Positions 25,501-32,226 of a stretch of 33,843 nt of DNA are shown here, piece by piece (the stretch's first letter is position 1; every line of letters begins with the position of its first letter). Location of the stretch: NCBI GenBank assembly GCA_964537035.1, contig CAZIAK010000045.1, positions 1 to 33,843 of the forward strand. The letters are read 5' to 3'. Source of the stretch: CAZIAK01 sp964537035 (GTDB lineage Bacteria; Planctomycetota; B15-G4). The position numbers and the translations under genes were made by a program. The notes under the pieces are model-generated. The model made no database searches. It was given only the letters and a program-made list of their open reading frames with translations, and was not told the DNA's origin.

Positions 25501-26022
25501 CTCGCCCACGAGCTCTTGAGCGATGTAGTGCACGCCTCCCGCATCACCGGCGGCGTAGACCGTGACGATGCCCGGGTGGTTGAGGCGTCCGCCAGCCCGG
25601 GCTTCGCGAGCGAGGGCCGCGGGGTCGTTGGGGTCGCCACGCCCCGGGCGGATGAGCTTGAGCGCCACCCGTCGACGGAGAGAGAGCTGCTCGGCTTCCC
25701 ACACGTGGCCCATGCCGCCCTTGCCGATGAGCTTCAGCAGGCGGTAGTCGTCGGCGACGATGGTCCCGGCGGTGGCGGGGGGCGGGGCTGGTTGCTGGGC
25801 GGACATCCCGCTGCCCGGCTCGGTGCCGTGAAAGAACGAATCGTCGATGATGGGTTCAGGCAGGGCAGATTCGAGCTGAGCGTCCAGGCGGGACCAGCTG
25901 GCGTAGAGGTCGCGCAGCTCGTCTGCTTGTTCAGGATGCCGATCCGCAAACTCGTCGAAGTCCTCGGAGGCTCCTTGCTCGAGCCGGGCGAGAAAATCAT
26001 CGAAGAGAGCTTCGACGTCCAT
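22504..26022 (-). CDS. Membrane serine/threonine protein kinase with WD40 repeats
   Basis: 1,172 residues from ATG 26022; in-frame GTGs at 26034 and 26037 would add four to five residues. Hanks-type kinase domain, about residues 93-370: glycine loop IGKGGMGHVWEA (from 99), ATP-binding Lys in VALKLI (122), HRDLKPSNV (220-228), DFGLAH (240-245) and GTWAYMSPEQAAG. A transmembrane segment (ALVLVSLALVAISSLLL, about 390-406) follows, then a linker with WEWRHYSLA, then a long WD40 propeller set (many GxTxxVxSL...VRLWDxxTG units, about 470 to the end). The kinase is cytoplasmic and the WD40 part would face the periplasm. Divergent from an ECF-type sigma gene, an arrangement common in Planctomycetota, which suggests the kinase controls or is controlled by it. 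Confidence 0.93.
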   Translation of the reverse strand: MDVEALFDDFLARLEQGASEDFDEFADRHPEQADELRDLYASWSRLDAQLESALPEPIIDDSFFHGTEPGSGMSAQQPAPPPATAGTIVADDYRLLKLIGKGGMGHVWEAEQLSLRRRVALKLIRPGRGDPNDPAALAREARAGGRLNHPGIVTVYAAGDAGGVHYIAQELVGEGFTLADFIERRRAQPLSDARAYRKLATLFAQVAEAVHQAHAAGILHRDLKPSNVLIGDSDLPKVSDFGLAHLSVDGGNTARPGFLGTWAYMSPEQAAGRDIAIDQRSDIFSLGAVFYEALTLRRAFDGDTGDQIVEQVVSIDPPDPRSIRSRIPRDLAVICQAALAKNRGQRYQSMADFAGDLRRFLADEPIEAHPQTLLTRALKWSRRHPAWTTALVLVSLALVAISSLLLNEVALRRDAQESNRRADERTDEALRQSYLANVRSAVMNLERGHNAEARAMLDACLADQRGWEWRHYSLAADLSRQHLLGHTGRVASVGADTSGRRLLSGSDDSTVRLWDGRTGETSATFDDLGGPVSAVALSADGQTLLAATILGAVTVWTGSAPFVRHTLSGSGRPIASLSTSADGQMVCAADDSGGITVWNRAEGTRYDVPPDSSADRLSISVSADGNWLVAGSRYGQILYYTLRRDGPELSGGGPELFDEWWLQDDAQARVTVAISADGSRLFAGLVDGTVLSWSGDHDGDVVYNNANGPSGVASLEMKSYIVRHVDGSSDDLGLFNLPGEAELQSPRLSPEPVVHGPSLNLSLDESGQLLVTYPEPGRDVLALEGHSGPVDSLVISGDGSRMASASSEGGSIRVWDVASRREVVQLTGHSGKIHALAMSADGSTIIAGSGDDEALVWMGDTLGATVALPSLDKPANALAMSDDGAVLLSSSILENVARVWDGDTGELRLTLPGHPIGVTSLDMSGDGQTLVTGSYDKHVRVWDGQTGEQRQELVGHSSGVTSVAVDGTGSLVISGSHDKTARLWSTATGHTVHVFSGSRSPVTSVAIDGAGQTLVSGSEDGTVRLWRAPWQSPLVLRSGSWADDGTVSLSRDGSRVAWASAQEDLVLIWDTSDGRVIGRFTGTRSHVVAAVLSPSGQWLLWASAGDDGARLVHVDTGEVRAVLPGHDGPVTAVAFGTGAGRILSADRAGNLRIWESERRRAQTLWSGLAAQR

Positions 26023-26205
26023 GGGCTCGCTCACCACACCCTCGCAGGTTCGTGGGTCGGCCCGGGCGGGCGGGATCGCCGAAATGTGTGAGGTGCCGGT
26101 CGCAGGGTCGAATCTCTTGGGGGCACAGGGAAGGGTTGCTCAAGAGACGTCTGGAGACGAGCGGTGAGCAGGTTCTGCCAGCCCGTGTGCCTGTGCGGTG
26201 GTGAG

Positions 26206-26211
26206 TATAAT
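26206..26211 (+). promoter_or_regulatory. Candidate -10 element TATAAT
   Basis: GAGTATAATG on the plus strand, 214 nt before the sigma factor start. Consensus -10, no recognisable -35 at 16-18 nt. Confidence 0.35.
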
Positions 26212-26389
26212 GCAGCCGCGTTCTGCAGCGGACGGGGCTCTGCTGACCTTTGTTCGAGATTGTCGGCCCTCGCCGGGGTGCGTCAGCTGGGCAGGGCCGC
26301 TGGAGTCTGTAGGGGCATGGCCAGGGCGCAGTCACACCAGGGCGCCCTCGCAGGCTGCTCCTGCACTCATCGTTGCCGCCGTGGGCTGC

Positions 26390-26395
26390 TAGAAT
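26390..26395 (+). promoter_or_regulatory. Candidate -10 element TGC-TAGAAT for the sigma factor gene
   Basis: CTGCTAGAATCGC has TG at the extended -10 position and TAGAAT 30 nt before ATG 26426. The core GCTAGAATC is identical to that upstream of the metallopeptidase gene at 14381. Confidence 0.45.
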
Positions 26396-26425
26396 CGCAG
26401 GGCACACCCGCCCTTTCCCGAACGA

Positions 26426-27333
26426 ATGGACGACATCTGCGTGAGTGAGACCGACGGCAATCCTTTGTCCAACCTGGGAGAGGGGGACGACCTGGCTAGC
26501 TCAACCGCTGACGAGTCCACCGACGACCTGCTGGCTTCTGTCAGCCCGGCCGAGCTGCCTGATGTGACCGAGTCCATGCGCCTGCTCGAGCAGGCTCAGG
26601 GTGGTGACGATCAGGCGTTGAATGATCTGCTGAGTCGCTACGAAGAGCGGCTCAAGCGCATCGTGCGCATTCGCCTGAGTGCCCGGCTCCGTCGCTGCGT
26701 CGAGACCGTCGACATCGTGCAGGAGACATTTCAGTCGGCGCTCAAGCACATCAACAATCTCGAGATGCGCAGCACCGCCTCGATCATGCAGTGGCTCTCG
26801 CGCATCGCCGAGAACCAGATGCACGACGTGCACCGTCGGTTCTACGGGCAGAAGCGCGATCGCACCCGCGAAGTGCGCATCTCTGATGGCGGGCGCATGG
26901 ACGACGAGTCGACCCGGGGCGTGGTGCCCCCCTCAGGGGCGGTCCCGCCGGACGAATTGGCGGCCCAGGACGAGATCCGCAAGATCGTCGACGACGCCGT
27001 GGCCGAGCTGCCCGACGACTACCGCGAGGTGATCATGCTGCGCACCTACTACGGCGGCAGCTGGGAGTTCGTGGCCGAGCAGATCGGTCGCCCCAACGCC
27101 GACGCAGCGCGCCAGCTGCACCGCCGCGCGCGCATCCGGCTGAGCCGCATCATGCAGGGTCGCTTGCCCGANNNNNNNNNNNNNNNNNNNNNNNNNNNNN
27201 NNNNNNNNNNNNNNNNNNNNNNNNNNNNNNNNNNNNNNNNNNNNNNNNNNNNNNNNNNNNNNNNNNNNNNNTGCACCGCCGCGCGCGCATCCGGCTGAGC
27301 CGCATCATGCAGGGTCGCTTGCCCGAACAGTAA
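26426..27333 (+). CDS. ECF-type RNA polymerase sigma factor (interrupted by assembly gap)
   Basis: An acidic N-terminal stretch (about 50 residues) precedes region 2 (LSRYEERLKRIVRIRLSARLRR, VDIVQETFQSALKHI, SIMQWLSRIAENQMHDVHRRFY) and region 4 (LPDDYREVIMLRTYYGGSWEFVAEQIGRPNADAARQLHRRARIRLS). The gene is split by 100 N (27172-27271), but the 55 bases before the gap are repeated exactly after it. Removing the N and one copy gives 753 nt, a continuous frame ending in GRLPEQ and TAA at 27331-27333: 250 residues and a complete protein. The gap with its extra copy adds 155 bases, so a naive reading shifts frame. Divergent from the kinase-WD40 gene. The LPDDYREVI motif is typical of planctomycete ECF sigma factors associated with such kinases. 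Confidence 0.88.
27117..27171 (+). repeat. 55-bp end overlap, left copy
   Basis: Identical over 55 bases to 27272-27326 on the other side of the N run. A length of 55 equals a common de Bruijn graph k-mer size, so this is most likely an unmerged contig overlap and not a biological repeat. Confidence 0.9.
27172..27271. other. Assembly gap of 100 N
   Basis: Exactly 100 N, a standard placeholder length. The flanks overlap by 55 bases, so the true distance is most likely zero. Confidence 0.97.
27272..27326 (+). repeat. 55-bp end overlap, right copy
   Basis: Second copy of 27117-27171. Only this copy continues into the sigma factor stop codon. Confidence 0.9.
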
Positions 27334-27381
27334 GCTGGGAGACCTTGACGAACCCGTGAATAAGAGAAGGGCTTGCCCCAA

Positions 27382-27386
27382 AGGAG
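27382..27386 (+). promoter_or_regulatory. Shine-Dalgarno AGGAG for the small lipoprotein
   Basis: AGGAG 8 nt before ATG 27395. It selects this start over a GTG at 27356 in the same frame. Confidence 0.7.
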
Positions 27387-27394
27387 CAGAGACG

Positions 27395-27811
27395 ATGATC
27401 AGGACTTGGAGAGCCATCGCCGGGCGGACATTGGCGGCGAGCTTGCTTGCGGTCCTGGCGGCCTGTGGTGGCGCCGCCAGCGAAGAGGAAGCCGCAGCCG
27501 AAGATCTCTCGGGCGTCTACAACGACATGGCCGAGGTGTTCGAAGGGGTCACGGACAGCGACTCGCTCGAATCCGCCAAGGCTGACATGCGCGAGATCGC
27601 CGAGCGGATGAATGAGCTACGGGATCAGTACGAGGCCATGGCCAAGAGCCCCGACGCTGTGGGCAAGCTCAGCGAGACCGTGACCCAAGAGCTGCAACAA
27701 GCTCAGCAGCGCATGACCGCCGCCATGATGAAGATCGGCATGAACCCCCAGCTGACCGCCAAGTTCGCCGAGGTGATGAAGGAGTTCGGCGACGCTTTCG
27801 ACGAGCCTTGA
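27395..27811 (+). CDS. Small alpha-helical lipoprotein of unknown function
   Basis: 138 residues. Signal IAGRTLAASLLAVLAAC with lipobox LAAC, then a Glu/Ala-rich linker and a fully helical, coiled-coil-prone body (SAKADMREIAERMNELRDQYEAM, QELQQAQQRMTAAMMKIGM, AKFAEVMKEFGDAFDEP). No recognised domain. It lies 61 nt after the sigma factor stop on the same strand with its own Shine-Dalgarno site, so it may be co-transcribed with it. Many bacterial ECF units carry such a lipoprotein, but no anti-sigma function can be read from the sequence. Confidence 0.8.
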   Translation: MIRTWRAIAGRTLAASLLAVLAACGGAASEEEAAAEDLSGVYNDMAEVFEGVTDSDSLESAKADMREIAERMNELRDQYEAMAKSPDAVGKLSETVTQELQQAQQRMTAAMMKIGMNPQLTAKFAEVMKEFGDAFDEP

Positions 27812-27875
27812 GCAGAGGCCTGGCGGTGGGCGTGAGCTGATCCGCGAGCGGTGAGGCGGGGGCTGGCCTGGGTTG

Positions 27876-30221
27876 TCAGCCGGAGATCTTCTCCAGCTTG
27901 TCGAGCAGCTTGTGGATCCGCGCGAACACCGCCAGGTAGCGCTTCTCCACGGCGGGCAGGGCTTCAGCCTCTTCGTGTTCGACGACCCAGCGCAGGGCTG
28001 GGAGCATCCACGGTGCGTAGCCCGAGTCTTCGTCGGGGGCGGCGAAGAGGTTGGTGTACCAGGGGCGATTCTGCAGTCCCTGCTCGTCGAGCCAGGTGCG
28101 ATCGAGGGAGAGGAGCAGGGTGTTGATCTGTGCAAGGGCCTTGTCGTCGAGCTCACCGGCCTCTTGCGACCGGGCGAGCGCGGAGCGGATCTGCTGCCCA
28201 CGTTGCTGCACCTTGTGGGCCTTGTTGCGCAGGCGCTTCAGCTCTGGCGCCACGGTCTGCTCCCCCGTTGCGAACAGACCGTTGCTGCGGCCTCGGGCGC
28301 TGAGGTCGGTCAGGTGCCGCTTGGTTTCGATGCCCACCATGGACGGGTCGAGAGGCAGCAGGGGTGCATCGGCCAGGCGCGCCGCCAACAAGGCCGTGAT
28401 CTGGGTGACCATGCGCGCGGGCTCGTAGTCGTCGCCCACCACCTGCCGGTACCAGGCCAGGGTGTCGTGGTTGCCGTGGTATGCGGTGCCTGCAGAACCG
28501 CCGGCGGACAGGCTCGCGCTGGGTACTCCGGCCCGGGCCAGGAAGGTCACGAAGTCAGAGCCGCCGCCCAGGTCACCCAAGGCGGGCAGGTCGTCCACCC
28601 CCGCGTGCTGTGAGCGGCTGCGCCAGTCGGCGAGCACGGAGCGGCGCTCGGCCGACGCACCCTCTGTGTCTGCGTCGGCGGGCTCTGCCCCGACTGCGGC
28701 GTCTGCGTCGTCGGGGGACTCTGCCCCGACTGCGGCGTCTGCGTCGTCGGGGGACCCTGCGCCGACCGCGGGGTCTGCGTCGTCGGCTGGGGCCGCCGCC
28801 ACCGCTCCCGTGACCTCGGCGATGAGCCGCTGCAACGACGGCGACGCGCTGGCGCCGAAGTGGGGCCCGGTCACCGCCGCATCGAGATTGAAGTAGGCCA
28901 CGGCGTTCTCCCGCAGGCGCTGCTCGTTGGCCTCGACCCACTCGGACGAACCGATGATGCCGAACTCCTCGGCGCCCCAGGCGGCGAAGGTGATCGAGCG
29001 CCGGGGCGACAGGCCGCTGTCCACGAAGGCCTGGGCCGCTTCGAGCACGCAGATCAGCCCGCAGGTGGGGTCGACCGCGCCGCAGTTCCAGGCGTCGTGG
29101 TGGCTGCCGATGATGACCTCGCGCTCGGGCTCTGCTGTGCCGCGCAGGGTGGCCAGGACGTTCCAGGTGGGCATGATCTCGCGCCGCTGCTCGACGGCCA
29201 GGCGTACCTGCAACGCATCACCGCCGGTGAGCCTGTAGCGAAAGGGCAGGCCACCCTGCCAGTCCCCGGGGACCGAGGCGCCGGTCATGCGTGACAAGAT
29301 CTGTTGCGCGGCCGACCAGCTCACCGGTTGTACGGGGATCTTTGGCAAGGCGATGGCGTCGACGGCCAATCTTTCGGCGTCGGCCGTGGCTTCGGCGTAG
29401 GGCGTGAGCGGGTCGCCGGTCCAGGGCACGGTCAGGATCGAGCCCCGCTGAATGTGGCTCGGGTGCGCGAAGCCACCTTCGGGATAGCTGAGTCCCCGTC
29501 CCCAGCCGCTGTCTTTGGGGTCGGTGAAGATGATCAGCCCTGCGGCGCCAGCGGCCTCGGCGAACTTGGCCTTGTAGCCCCTGAAGTTGCCGCCGTAGCG
29601 GGCCAGCACGATGCGCCCCTCGCAGGACACCCCGAGAGTCTGTAGACGCTCGAAGTCCTCTTTGCGTCCGTGGTTCACGTAGACCACCTCGGCGGTCACG
29701 TCGCCGCTGGCGCTGTAGGCATTCCAGCCCATCTCCAGGTCTTCGTGAGCGCTGTAGCTGTCTTCGCTGAGGACCTCTTCGATCAAGGAGAGCTCGATGT
29801 CTTCGGGGGCAACGATCGACACCGAAGCGGACACGGGCTCGGCCAGCAGGGCGTGAAACTCGTGCCGCTCGACCTCGAGTCCCATGGCGGTGAAGGCGGC
29901 CACGAGTGCGTCGACCAAGTGGGCGTCGCCAGGAGTGCCGGCGCGATGGGGCACGGCGGCCACCATGTCGTGCCAGTCGGAGAGTCGTTCGGTGTTCACC
30001 GCATCGAGCAACGCCTGTTCGGCAGGGGAGGCGCCGTGGGGGGCGGTCGATGCGAAGAGCGTGTCGAGTCCGGGGGGCAGCTCGTCGTCGGGAGCTGCGC
30101 AGCCACCGCCGAGGCAGAGCGCCACGGCCCCGGCCGCAGCCGTCACGAATCGGAGAGAGGGGCGCGGGGCGGCGGTTCTCGAGGACCAGAGGGCATCGGT
30201 GGGATCAGTAGGAGCGTTCAC
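27876..30221 (-). CDS. M28 peptidase, glutamate carboxypeptidase II (PSMA)-like
   Basis: 781 residues from GTG 30221, which starts a signal-like N-terminus (SLRFVTAAAGAVALCLGGGC; lipobox imperfect). Residues about 170-290: protease-associated domain (EGRIVLARYGGNFRGYKAKFAEAAGAAGLIIF). About 350-610: M28 domain with zinc ligands His374 and Asp384 (IGSHHDAWNCGAVDPTCG), Glu418-Glu419 (AAWGAEEFGIIGS), Asp447 (YFNLDAA) and His582 (AYHGNHDTLAWY). About 650-780: transferrin-receptor-type dimerisation domain. Family members are dinuclear-zinc exopeptidases. Residues about 475-523 hold an inserted Asp-Ala-rich repeat with a 36-bp DNA period. It follows the ABC permease gene by 140 nt on the same strand, so it may share its transcript. 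Confidence 0.92.
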   Translation of the reverse strand: MNAPTDPTDALWSSRTAAPRPSLRFVTAAAGAVALCLGGGCAAPDDELPPGLDTLFASTAPHGASPAEQALLDAVNTERLSDWHDMVAAVPHRAGTPGDAHLVDALVAAFTAMGLEVERHEFHALLAEPVSASVSIVAPEDIELSLIEEVLSEDSYSAHEDLEMGWNAYSASGDVTAEVVYVNHGRKEDFERLQTLGVSCEGRIVLARYGGNFRGYKAKFAEAAGAAGLIIFTDPKDSGWGRGLSYPEGGFAHPSHIQRGSILTVPWTGDPLTPYAEATADAERLAVDAIALPKIPVQPVSWSAAQQILSRMTGASVPGDWQGGLPFRYRLTGGDALQVRLAVEQRREIMPTWNVLATLRGTAEPEREVIIGSHHDAWNCGAVDPTCGLICVLEAAQAFVDSGLSPRRSITFAAWGAEEFGIIGSSEWVEANEQRLRENAVAYFNLDAAVTGPHFGASASPSLQRLIAEVTGAVAAAPADDADPAVGAGSPDDADAAVGAESPDDADAAVGAEPADADTEGASAERRSVLADWRSRSQHAGVDDLPALGDLGGGSDFVTFLARAGVPSASLSAGGSAGTAYHGNHDTLAWYRQVVGDDYEPARMVTQITALLAARLADAPLLPLDPSMVGIETKRHLTDLSARGRSNGLFATGEQTVAPELKRLRNKAHKVQQRGQQIRSALARSQEAGELDDKALAQINTLLLSLDRTWLDEQGLQNRPWYTNLFAAPDEDSGYAPWMLPALRWVVEHEEAEALPAVEKRYLAVFARIHKLLDKLEKISG
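28683..28790 (-). repeat. Three 36-bp tandem repeats inside the M28 peptidase gene
   Basis: Units start at 28683, 28719 and 28755; the first two are almost identical and the third diverges. Each unit encodes 12 residues of the type SPDDADAAVGAE. The insertion lies between the two conserved halves of the peptidase domain and looks like a surface loop. Confidence 0.85.
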
Positions 30222-30361
30222 GACAGCGATCTCAGTGGTGGGCGAGGGCGGGGAAGCGTGGGCGAGGGCCTGAGGCGTGGGGCAGTGTGGTCCCGGCGGG
30301 CCGGAGCGAGGCCGAGTGGCAAGGGTTCCGGCGGCACCGGGTCTGTGTTGCGGTTGGATGC

Positions 30362-31546
30362 TCAGTTGAGCACGGTCATGACGTCGGGCAGCCAGGTCAT
30401 GGTCAGGGCCAACATGCCTGCGGCAAACCCGGCGCCGAGAAGCACGACGCAGCCGAGTTCGAGGGCGTGCAGCCGGGCCACCATGCCCTTCGAGCAGCCG
30501 ATGCGTTGCAGGGTGGTCATCTCGTCGGCGCGCAAGCGCACGGAGAGGGCGAGCACCAGTCCCACCAGCAGGGCGGTGGTGCCGATCAGCAGCCCGGCCA
30601 CGGCGTCGAACAGGGTCTTGATGCGAAACACGAAGCCCATGAGGTCGTCGATCACCGCTCGGGGTGACACGACCTGCCACTGCCCACCGTTGTTGATGCG
30701 GCTGCTCAGCAGGGTGGAGGCCTTGGCGCTGTGGGGCACGAGGACGAACGAGGTGACGGGCAGCTCGCCTCGATCGCCGTGGCTGTGGAAGTCGGCGGCA
30801 TTCACCGACGTCACCTCGTTGTGCTCGATCAGCGCGGGGCTGACCACGACCAGGCTCGGGGAGCGGCCGAGCAGCGCTGGGTCGTCGAGCGCGTCGGCGT
30901 CGTCGTGTCCGTGCAGCAGGCCGTCGAGCAGGGACGCGGTGTTGATGTCAACGAACGCCACCCGGTCGTCGGGCCCACCCGTGGCCGCCAGCACGCCGCA
31001 GACCGACAAGGCCAGGGCCGCGGGCCGGGCGATGTCGTAGACCTCGCGAGGGTCGCTGTAGAGAGTGTCTCCCGGGGCCATGGCCAGGGTGCTGGCCAGC
31101 TCGGCGCCGAGCACCACGTCGCCGAGTGTGCGGGGCAGTGTGCCAGCGGCGGGGGACAGGTCACGGAAGGCGAAGTACTCGAAGCCCACTCCCACGAGCG
31201 GCGCACCACGGGCCGTGAAGCGCTGATGCATGGGGATGGCCAGGGCCAGAGCGTCACTGCTGTCCCCAGCGCCAGACAAGGTGTCCCGGGCCGAGAGGGG
31301 CAAGGTGGCCAGGTCTTGACCGCGATAGTAGAGCGTGGCGAGGGTGAGGTCGAAGCGGTTGCCGGGCGCACCGGCGATCAAGGGTGTGTGGGCCGCGCGG
31401 CTGCTCAGACCTTGTCGGTAATCGTCAGTGACGAGGGCGGCGGCCACTGGCAGGAACAGCGCGAGCCCCAGGCAGGCAGACAAGATCGTCGTGCGGGCCG
31501 GGTGATGGGCCATGTGTCGCCAGGCCAGGAGCAGGGGGCCGTTCAT
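30362..31546 (-). CDS. ABC transporter permease (FtsX/MacB type)
   Basis: 394 residues. The N-terminal segment after LLAWRHMAHHPARTTILSACLGLALFLPVAAALV is the first membrane helix of the MacB/FtsX family. A periplasmic domain of about 230 residues follows, then three C-terminal helices (LIGTTALLVGLVLALSVRL, LELGCVVLLGAGFAAGMLALTM and one more) around the family-typical RLRADEMTTLQRIGCSKGMVARLH. Its ATG overlaps the ATPase stop by ATGA. Such transporters act by mechanotransmission on lipoproteins or peptides instead of classical import. Confidence 0.85.
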   Translation of the reverse strand: MNGPLLLAWRHMAHHPARTTILSACLGLALFLPVAAALVTDDYRQGLSSRAAHTPLIAGAPGNRFDLTLATLYYRGQDLATLPLSARDTLSGAGDSSDALALAIPMHQRFTARGAPLVGVGFEYFAFRDLSPAAGTLPRTLGDVVLGAELASTLAMAPGDTLYSDPREVYDIARPAALALSVCGVLAATGGPDDRVAFVDINTASLLDGLLHGHDDADALDDPALLGRSPSLVVVSPALIEHNEVTSVNAADFHSHGDRGELPVTSFVLVPHSAKASTLLSSRINNGGQWQVVSPRAVIDDLMGFVFRIKTLFDAVAGLLIGTTALLVGLVLALSVRLRADEMTTLQRIGCSKGMVARLHALELGCVVLLGAGFAAGMLALTMTWLPDVMTVLN

Positions 31547-32226
31547 GCGGCCACCACCTGTCCGTCATCTGTGGTCTGCAGCACCCGGTCGAAACGAGGG
31601 AGCAGGGCGCGATCGTGGGTGACCACGAGCAGGGTGGCCCCTCGTCGAGTGACCTGATCCATGAGCAGGTCGAGCGTCGTTGCCGTGGCTTGGGGGTCGA
31701 GGTTGCCTGTGGGTTCGTCGGCGATGACCAGGCCAGGCCGGGTGACCAGGGCTCGGCAGATGGCCAGCCGTTGCCGCTCCCCTTGAGAGAGCCGCTGCGG
31801 TCTGCGAGAGAGGGCGTGGTCGATGCCCATGGTCAAGGCCAGCTCCCGTGCTCGTGCCCTGGCGCCGCTCTCGAGAGTGAGGGCCGGCGAGATGTGATAG
31901 GGCAGCAGGATGTTCTCCAGGCCCGTGAGGTGGTCGAGCAGGGCGAACTGCTGAAAGACCATGCCCACTCGCGAGATGCGCAGCGCGCGACGGTCGCTGT
32001 CAGGCAGTGATGAGAGCTCTTGTCCGGCGAGGCAAACGGAGCCTTCGTCGGGCACCAGGATGCCGGTCATCAAGTGAACCAGCGTGGTCTTGCCCGAGCC
32101 GCTGGGTCCCATGCAGGCGACTCGCTCTTCTCGAGCGATGGTCAGGGCGTCCACCGACAGCTGAAAGCCGCCATCGCTGTGGGCGAAGCGAACGCTCTCG
32201 AGTGACAGCATGGCGTCGAGATTCAT
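31543..32226 (-). CDS. ABC transporter ATP-binding protein (LolD/MacB type)
   Basis: 227 residues. Walker A GPSGSGKT (40-47), Q-loop VFQQFALL, signature LSQGERQRLA (146-155; LSQGE replaces the usual LSGGQ), Walker B LVIADEPTGNLDP and the switch His204 in VVTHDR. ATG 32226 gives MNLDAMLSLESVRF; ATG 32211 is a slightly shorter alternative. Start overlaps the upstream accessory gene stop (ATGA), and the stop overlaps the permease start (ATGA), so all three subunits are translationally coupled. Confidence 0.95.
   Translation of the reverse strand: MNLDAMLSLESVRFAHSDGGFQLSVDALTIAREERVACMGPSGSGKTTLVHLMTGILVPDEGSVCLAGQELSSLPDSDRRALRISRVGMVFQQFALLDHLTGLENILLPYHISPALTLESGARARARELALTMGIDHALSRRPQRLSQGERQRLAICRALVTRPGLVIADEPTGNLDPQATATTLDLLMDQVTRRGATLLVVTHDRALLPRFDRVLQTTDDGQVVAA

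Larger units (their letters stand above)
26023..26425. other. Divergent intergenic region, kinase/sigma factor
   Basis: About 400 nt between two divergent genes with no supported gene. Two -10-like elements face the sigma factor: TATAAT at 26206-26211, the only consensus-like hexamer I found in an intergenic region here, and TAGAAT at 26390-26395. Neither has a clear -35 partner. Nothing convincing was found facing the kinase. Confidence 0.5.

Noticed and set aside
26164..26448. Small gene in the kinase/sigma intergenic region
   Set aside because: Low-complexity Arg/Ala/Gly/Ser-rich frame without a ribosome-binding site; it also overlaps the sigma start in another frame.
26426..27298. Sigma factor ending in a run of unknown residues followed by CTAARASG
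   Set aside because: This end is created by translating through the N run and the duplicated 55 bases. The true end is at 27333 after collapsing the overlap.
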